Assembly (NCBI RefSeq): GCF_002917095.1
Contig: NZ_PQGA01000010.1
Location: forward strand, 151,732 to 215,731
DNA length: 64,000 nt
Reading direction: 5' to 3'
From: Paraburkholderia eburnea
GTDB lineage: Bacteria; Pseudomonadota; Gammaproteobacteria; Burkholderiales; Burkholderiaceae
Of this stretch, positions 59,762 to 64,000 are shown piece after piece. Position 1 is the first letter of the stretch. Every line of letters begins with the position of its first letter. A program made the position numbers and the translations under genes. Below the pieces are notes generated by a model that saw only the letters and a list, made by a program, of their open reading frames with translations, searched no databases and was not told where the DNA came from.

Positions 59762-59929
59762 ATTACCCGGCGCATCGTTACGGCTGGATACAAAAGCGCG
59801 ATGAGACGTCCCTTATTTTTAAGACGTCTTTAAGCCACCAGCCCGAAGCTATGCACACGCCCGCGCGCTATTTTTAACGTGCGCGGGCGCACCGCATAAC
59901 CACGACGCAAGAGGAAAGAGGACCTATCC

Positions 59930-60283
59930 ATGACCGTGCTGCTCACCTGGCTTGTCAATGCGCTCGCGCTGCTGATCATCACGTGGCTCGTACCGTCGAT
60001 CCACGTGCGCAGCTTCGGCACCGCGCTCATCGTCGCGCTCGTGCTCGGCCTTATCAACGCCGTGCTGCGCCCGGTGCTCATCGTGCTGACGCTGCCCGTG
60101 ACCATCCTCACGCTCGGCGTGTTCATCCTCGTGGTGAACGCACTGTGCTTCTGGCTGGCCGCGTCGCTGCTCAAGGGCTTCGAGGTGTCGGGATTCTGGT
60201 CGGCGTTCTTTGGCTCGATCCTCTACAGCATCGTCTCGTGGCTGCTGTCGGCGCTGATCTTCGGCAACCGCAGCCTCGGCTGA
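59930..60283 (+). CDS. Small membrane protein of the phage holin/YvlD-like family
   Basis: The 117-residue protein has four hydrophobic helices (about 5-25, 28-50, 55-80, 88-110) and the family pattern NAVLRPVLIVLTLPVTILTLG. Annotated in relatives as phage holin family 4 / YvlD, but there is no phage context here. It lies between ahcY and metF, with GGAAAGAGG upstream of the ATG. Its function is unknown. Confidence 0.85.
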   Translation: MTVLLTWLVNALALLIITWLVPSIHVRSFGTALIVALVLGLINAVLRPVLIVLTLPVTILTLGVFILVVNALCFWLAASLLKGFEVSGFWSAFFGSILYSIVSWLLSALIFGNRSLG

Positions 60284-60335
60284 CGCTCGCATGGCCGGGG
60301 CTTCGCGCTTCGGCCTGCTCATCAATACAGCGATC

Positions 60336-61166
60336 ATGAAACCGATCGAACTCTCATTCGAATTCTTCCCGCCGAAGACCGCGGAAGGCGTCGAGAAGCT
60401 GCGCGCCACGCGTGCGCAACTGCTCATGCACAAGCCGCGCTTCGTGTCGGTGACCTTCGGCGCGGGCGGCTCGACGCAGCAGGGCACGCTCGACACCGTG
60501 GCCGAGATCGCGAAGGAAGGCGTCGATGCGGCGCCGCATCTTTCGTGCATCGGCGCGACCCGCGACAGCCTGCGCGACATCCTGAGCCAGTACCGCTCGC
60601 ACGGCATCCGTCACATCGTCGCGCTGCGCGGCGACCTGCCTTCGGGCATGGGCGAGATGGGCGAGCTGCGCTACGCGTCGGATCTCGTCGCCTTTATCCG
60701 CGAGGAAACCGGCGACGCGTTCCATATCGAAGTGGCCGGCTATCCCGAATACCACCCGCAGGCGCGCTCCCCGCGTCACGATCTGGAAGCGTTCGCGCAG
60801 AAGGTGAAAGCGGGCGCGGACTCGGCGATCACGCAGTACTTCTTCAACGCGGATGCGTATTTCCGCTTCGTCGAAGACGCGAAAAAGCTCGGCGTCGATA
60901 TCCCGATCGTGCCCGGCATCATGCCGATCACGAATTACTCGCAGCTCATGCGCTTCTCGGAAATGTGCGGCGCGGAAGTGCCGCGCTGGGTCGCGAAGCG
61001 CCTGGAAAGCTTCGGCGACGATCGCGAATCGATCCGCGCGTTCGGCCTCGACGTGGTGACGGACCTGTGCCGCCGCCTGGTCGATGCGGGCGCGCCCGGT
61101 CTGCACTTCTACACGCTCAATACGGCGGGTGCGACCAAGGCGATCTGCGAGCGGCTTGCGCTCTGA
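60336..61166 (+). CDS. metF: Methylenetetrahydrofolate reductase MetF
   Basis: FAD enzyme that reduces 5,10-methylene-THF to 5-methyl-THF for methionine synthesis. Start at ATG 60336 gives KPIELSFEFFPPKTAEGVEKL, the standard MetF N-terminus; the open frame before it is unrelated. Conserved segments are FVSVTFGAGGSTQ, HLSCIGATRD, VALRGDLP and ADSAITQYFFNADAYFRFV. The 276-residue length fits the single-domain bacterial type, without the eukaryotic regulatory domain. With ahcY it forms part of the methionine cycle. Confidence 0.97.
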   Translation: MKPIELSFEFFPPKTAEGVEKLRATRAQLLMHKPRFVSVTFGAGGSTQQGTLDTVAEIAKEGVDAAPHLSCIGATRDSLRDILSQYRSHGIRHIVALRGDLPSGMGEMGELRYASDLVAFIREETGDAFHIEVAGYPEYHPQARSPRHDLEAFAQKVKAGADSAITQYFFNADAYFRFVEDAKKLGVDIPIVPGIMPITNYSQLMRFSEMCGAEVPRWVAKRLESFGDDRESIRAFGLDVVTDLCRRLVDAGAPGLHFYTLNTAGATKAICERLAL

Positions 61167-61190
61167 TTGCATACGTCTGCTGCACAGACG

Positions 61191-61230
61191 AACCGCGCGG
61201 TTCCGGACTTCCGGGCCGCGCGGTTTTTTT
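61191..61230 (+). terminator. Rho-independent terminator after metF
   Basis: Stem AACCGCGCGG (61191-61200) with CCGCGCGGTT (61216-61225), an inner CCGG/CCGG pairing in the loop, then TTTTT. Confidence 0.88.
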
Positions 61231-61356
61231 ATGGACAGCGCGCAGTGGCTTGATGAATATCAAGATTAAACTTTCGAGACAGTGCCGATAATCGAAGGTT
61301 ATCTTTTCCCGATAGCCTGCGCGCCACGGCTTTCCCATGCGATGCGGGCCGCTCTC

Positions 61357-63570
61357 ATGACGTCTCCTTCCGCACACGACCCCGCCGCGTCCGTCCCGCC
61401 CCCCGCATTGACCTTCGCCGATGCGCTTGCCGCGTGGCGCGCCGGCGCGCATGACGAGGCTCGCCGGTATTGCGCGCAATTGATCGAGATCGATCCGCGC
61501 AACGCCGACGCCCTGCATCTGGCCGGCGTCCTCGACATCGGCCGGGACCGGCTGGCGGCGCGTGCGCTGATCGAACGGGCGCTCGCGCTGCGCGAAGATC
61601 CGCACTTCCTCGTCAACTTCGCGCTCACCTGCGAGCGCGGCGCCGAAAGTGGTCTGGCCATCGCCGCGCTCACGCGCGCGCTCGAACTGAAGCCCGATTT
61701 CACGCACGCGCTCAACAATCTGGCCAATCTGTATGACGCCGGGGGCGAGCGCGAACGCTGCGCTGCGCTGCTGGAGCGCGTGGTGGCGCTGGAGCCGGAC
61801 TATGGCCTCGCGCATTACAACCTGGGCAGCGTGTTGTTCGCGCAGGGCGATCTGACGCGCGCCGAAGCCGAACTGCGCCGCGCGGTCGATCTCGACCCGG
61901 CTCACGTCAGCGCATGGAACAACCTCGCCAACGTGCTGATCGCGGGCAATCGCCGCTCCGAGGCGCAGGCGCTGCTGGAACATGCGCTCACGCTCGCACC
62001 TGATTCCACCGATGTCCTGACGAACCTGGGCATCCTGCTGCGCCACGTCGGCTGCATCGACGAGGCGCGCGCCATGCTGGAACGCGCGCTCGCGCTGGCG
62101 CCCGGCAATGCGCCCGCCTGGAACAACTACGGCAACATCTTCATCGAACTGGGCGACCCCGACGAGGCGCAGCGCGCCTTCGAGCGCGCCATCCAGCTGC
62201 GCCCCGATTTTGCCGATGCCTGGAGCAACTACGGCAACGCGCTCAAGGCATCGGGCCGCATCCATGGCGCGCTGGAAGCCTACCGGCGCGCGCTGGCCTG
62301 CGATGCGGGCAACGAAGGCGCGCACTGCAATCTCGTCTACGCGACGATGTTCGCCACCGAGGACAGCATGGCGATCCGCGCCGAAGCCGAGCGCTACGCG
62401 GCCCGCTACGATACGCCGCATCTGGCCGCGCCCGCGCCGCAGTATGCGAACGTGCCCGATCCGGCGCGGCGGTTGCGCATCGGCTATGTCTCGCCGGATT
62501 TTCGCAATCACTGCCAGTCGCTCTTCACGCTGCCCGTGTTCGCGCATCACGACCACGCGGCCTGCGAGATCGTCTGCTATTCCAGCGCGCAGCCCGACGA
62601 GATCACGGCGCGGCTCGCGTCGATGTCGGATCTCTGGCGCGACGTGCGCGACTTCGACGATGCGCGCCTCGCGCAGCAGATCCGCGACGACCGTATCGAT
62701 GTCCTCGTCGACCTCACCATGCATATGGCCGACTCGCGGCGCGCGGTGTTCGCGCGGCGTCCCGCGCCGGTGCAGGTCGCGTGGCTCGCGTATCCGGGCA
62801 CCACGGGCAGCCCGGCGATCGGCTGGCGGCTCACCGATCCGTGGCTCGATCCTCCCGGCGTGCCCGGCATCGACGCGCAATACACCGAACGGTCGCTGCG
62901 TCTGCCCAATGCATTCTGGTGTTACGCGCCGCTCGAAGCGCCGCAAGACGTGAATGCACTGCCCGCGCTCACGGCGGGTCATGTCACCTTCGGCTGTCTG
63001 AACAACCCCTGCAAGCTCACCGACGCCACCCTTGCGTTGTGGTCCGGGGTATTCGCGGCGCTGCCTGACGCACGGCTCGTGCTGATGGCTCAACCGGGCA
63101 GCGCGCGCGAGCGCCTGTTGACGCGGCTGGCCGCTCACGGCCTCGATCCGGCCCGCGTGCGCTTCGTGGGCTTTCAGGCGCGGGGGGACTATCTGCGCAC
63201 CTGGGCGCAGATCGACATCGCGCTCGACACTTTCCCGTACAACGGCCACACCACGAGCCTCGATGCATTCTGGATGGGCGTGCCGGTGCCCACCCGCGTG
63301 GGCCGTTCGGCGGCGAGCCGCGCGGGGCTGTCACTGCTCGCCAATCTGGGGCTGACCGAACTGGTGGCGCACGATGACGCGGGCTATGCGCAAACCGTCG
63401 TCGCGCTCGCTCGCGACCTGCCGCGTCTCGCCGCGCTGCGTGCCAGTTTGCGCGCGCGGATGAATGGCTCGCCGCTGATGGACGCGGCGCGCTTCGCCCG
63501 CAACATGGAAGCGGCATACCGGCTGATGTGGCGCGACTGGTGCGAGCGCGGCGAGTCTGGCTGCACGTGA
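61357..63570 (+). CDS. TPR/SPINDLY-type O-GlcNAc-transferase-like protein
   Basis: N-terminal TPR repeats (about residues 15-320, each with the W/L-G-Y-A-F-A-P pattern, for example NLANLYDAGGERERCAALLERVVALEPDY and NYGNIFIELGDPDEAQRAFERAIQLRPDF) lead into a C-terminal GT41 domain (about 345-735) with LRIGYVSPDFRNHCQSLF, VQVAWLAYPGTTGS, FGCLNNPCKLTD and DTFPYNGHTTSLDAFWMGVPV. This is the OGT/SPINDLY architecture, which transfers GlcNAc (or fucose in plant SPY) to Ser/Thr. The ATG at 61357 is preferred, but two in-frame ATGs lie just upstream and no ribosome site decides. Bacterial members often modify adhesins or flagellin; the target here is unknown. Confidence 0.9.
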   Translation: MTSPSAHDPAASVPPPALTFADALAAWRAGAHDEARRYCAQLIEIDPRNADALHLAGVLDIGRDRLAARALIERALALREDPHFLVNFALTCERGAESGLAIAALTRALELKPDFTHALNNLANLYDAGGERERCAALLERVVALEPDYGLAHYNLGSVLFAQGDLTRAEAELRRAVDLDPAHVSAWNNLANVLIAGNRRSEAQALLEHALTLAPDSTDVLTNLGILLRHVGCIDEARAMLERALALAPGNAPAWNNYGNIFIELGDPDEAQRAFERAIQLRPDFADAWSNYGNALKASGRIHGALEAYRRALACDAGNEGAHCNLVYATMFATEDSMAIRAEAERYAARYDTPHLAAPAPQYANVPDPARRLRIGYVSPDFRNHCQSLFTLPVFAHHDHAACEIVCYSSAQPDEITARLASMSDLWRDVRDFDDARLAQQIRDDRIDVLVDLTMHMADSRRAVFARRPAPVQVAWLAYPGTTGSPAIGWRLTDPWLDPPGVPGIDAQYTERSLRLPNAFWCYAPLEAPQDVNALPALTAGHVTFGCLNNPCKLTDATLALWSGVFAALPDARLVLMAQPGSARERLLTRLAAHGLDPARVRFVGFQARGDYLRTWAQIDIALDTFPYNGHTTSLDAFWMGVPVPTRVGRSAASRAGLSLLANLGLTELVAHDDAGYAQTVVALARDLPRLAALRASLRARMNGSPLMDAARFARNMEAAYRLMWRDWCERGESGCT

Positions 63571-63951
63571 ATTAACGGTGCGCCAAGGTCGGTATCCGAC
63601 TATTCGGGCACGCGCGACCACGCCGGCGCAGCGCTTGTGCGTCGCCACGCGCCGCGTCTGGGGGCGGTCTCGACGCCAATAACCCTGTAGCAGCGGCAAA
63701 AATTCCCACCCAGCAGCGAAACGCGCGATACGGCCGGATCAAACTCGCGCCAGAGCAGCACAAGCGCCGCCAAAAGGAGGAGACAGCCGCAAGGAACATC
63801 GGCGACTAAACACCAAAGGCGGGCCTAAGCAAGCCTGTCAACCAGGCGTTTTCCACGAGAGACGGGCCTTTTTGGCTAGCTTGTGAGCGCAGCCCCCGCT
63901 CTTGTAAGATCGCGCTACGCTGGCTCCGGCCGGCACCGAACTGGAGGAAAC
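63571..63951. other. Intergenic region before the last gene
   Basis: 381 bp with no convincing gene. An AGGAGG sequence at 63775-63780 is not followed by a usable start codon. A plausible promoter for the gene at 63952 is TTGTGA (63881) with TAAGAT (63905), spacing 18. A weak 5-bp hairpin GCCTG/CAGGC at 63833-63847 is followed by TTTT. A 75-residue frame on the - strand is probably spurious. Confidence 0.45.
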
Positions 63952-64000
63952 ATGAAACAAAACAAACTGTTGCGTGCTGCACGAATGACGTCTTTCGTGG
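63952..64000 (+). CDS. Start of an unidentified gene, cut by the window end
   Basis: ATG 63952 is preceded by GGAGGAA seven bases upstream. The 16 visible codons read KQNKLLRAARMTSFV after the Met, a basic N-terminus compatible with a signal peptide. Nothing more can be said about its product. Confidence 0.7.
   Translation, partial: MKQNKLLRAARMTSFV

Noticed and set aside
59930..60283. Prophage remnant suggested by the phage-holin-type family name
   Set aside because: No integrase, lysis or structural phage genes nearby; the family is widespread in chromosomes and the neighbours are metabolic.
63572..63799. 75-residue frame on the - strand after the TPR glycosyltransferase
   Set aside because: No ribosome site, Arg-rich composition, no recognisable pattern; the AGGAGG in the region is on the + strand and leads nowhere.

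Overview
The window is a GC-rich (roughly two thirds G+C) stretch of a beta-proteobacterial chromosome, most likely the Burkholderiaceae (Burkholderia, Paraburkholderia or Caballeronia). The evidence is gene order and protein character: a che-flh-flg-fli supercluster containing cheD, flhF and flhG, long Ala-rich insertions in the flagellar proteins, a DUF2844/DUF3443 pair, and an ahcY-metF neighbourhood preceded by an S-adenosylhomocysteine riboswitch. No rRNA, tRNA, CRISPR array, insertion sequence or prophage was seen.

Region 1 (1-4049) is the tail of a chemotaxis operon: cheR (cut by the window edge), cheD, cheB, cheY and cheZ, tightly packed on the + strand. Region 2 (4050-6406) holds a translationally coupled DUF2844/DUF3443 pair. 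The DUF3443 lipoprotein carries two D[TS]GS motifs and other landmarks of a bilobed pepsin-type aspartic protease, and I regard it as the most interesting protein here. Region 3 (6461-14966) is flhB-flhA, a reverse-strand RelE/antitoxin module, then flhF-flhG-fliA. flhB and flhF are each preceded by the same roughly 85-bp sequence element.

Region 4 (15061-30229) contains flgN-flgM and flgA on the - strand and flgBCDEFGHIJ, a ycgR-like PilZ gene and flgKL on the + strand. Region 5 (30250-31597) is a Fic-domain gene preceded by two arrays of 12-bp direct repeats. Region 6 (31613-47313) holds the export and motor genes: fliLMNOPQR and fliFGHIJK on the - strand, then fliE, fliST, a second FliK-family gene and a small FlhB-C-domain-like gene on the + strand. 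Together regions 1 and 3-6 encode most of the basal body, hook, export apparatus, motor switch and chemotactic phosphorelay. Flagellin, the filament cap, MotAB, FlhDC and CheAW are not in this window.

The regulatory logic is partly readable. Inverted repeats of the form GAATAG-N15/16-CTAT, resembling FlhDC boxes, lie upstream of flgA/flgB, fliL and fliF/fliE. Sequences resembling sigma-28 (FliA) promoters lie upstream of ycgR, flgK, flgM and fliS. This fits a class II / class III flagellar hierarchy.

Region 7 (47348-63570) is metabolic and envelope housekeeping: a coniferyl-type aldehyde dehydrogenase and an AidB-like acyl-CoA dehydrogenase (- strand) divergent from a GMC oxidoreductase, a DUF937-OmpA fusion protein, a LysR regulator divergent from a CidA/CidB pair, a family 2 glycosyltransferase, the SAH riboswitch with ahcY, a small membrane protein, metF, and a TPR/SPINDLY-type O-GlcNAc transferase-like protein. 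A gene of unknown function starts at 63952 and runs off the end.
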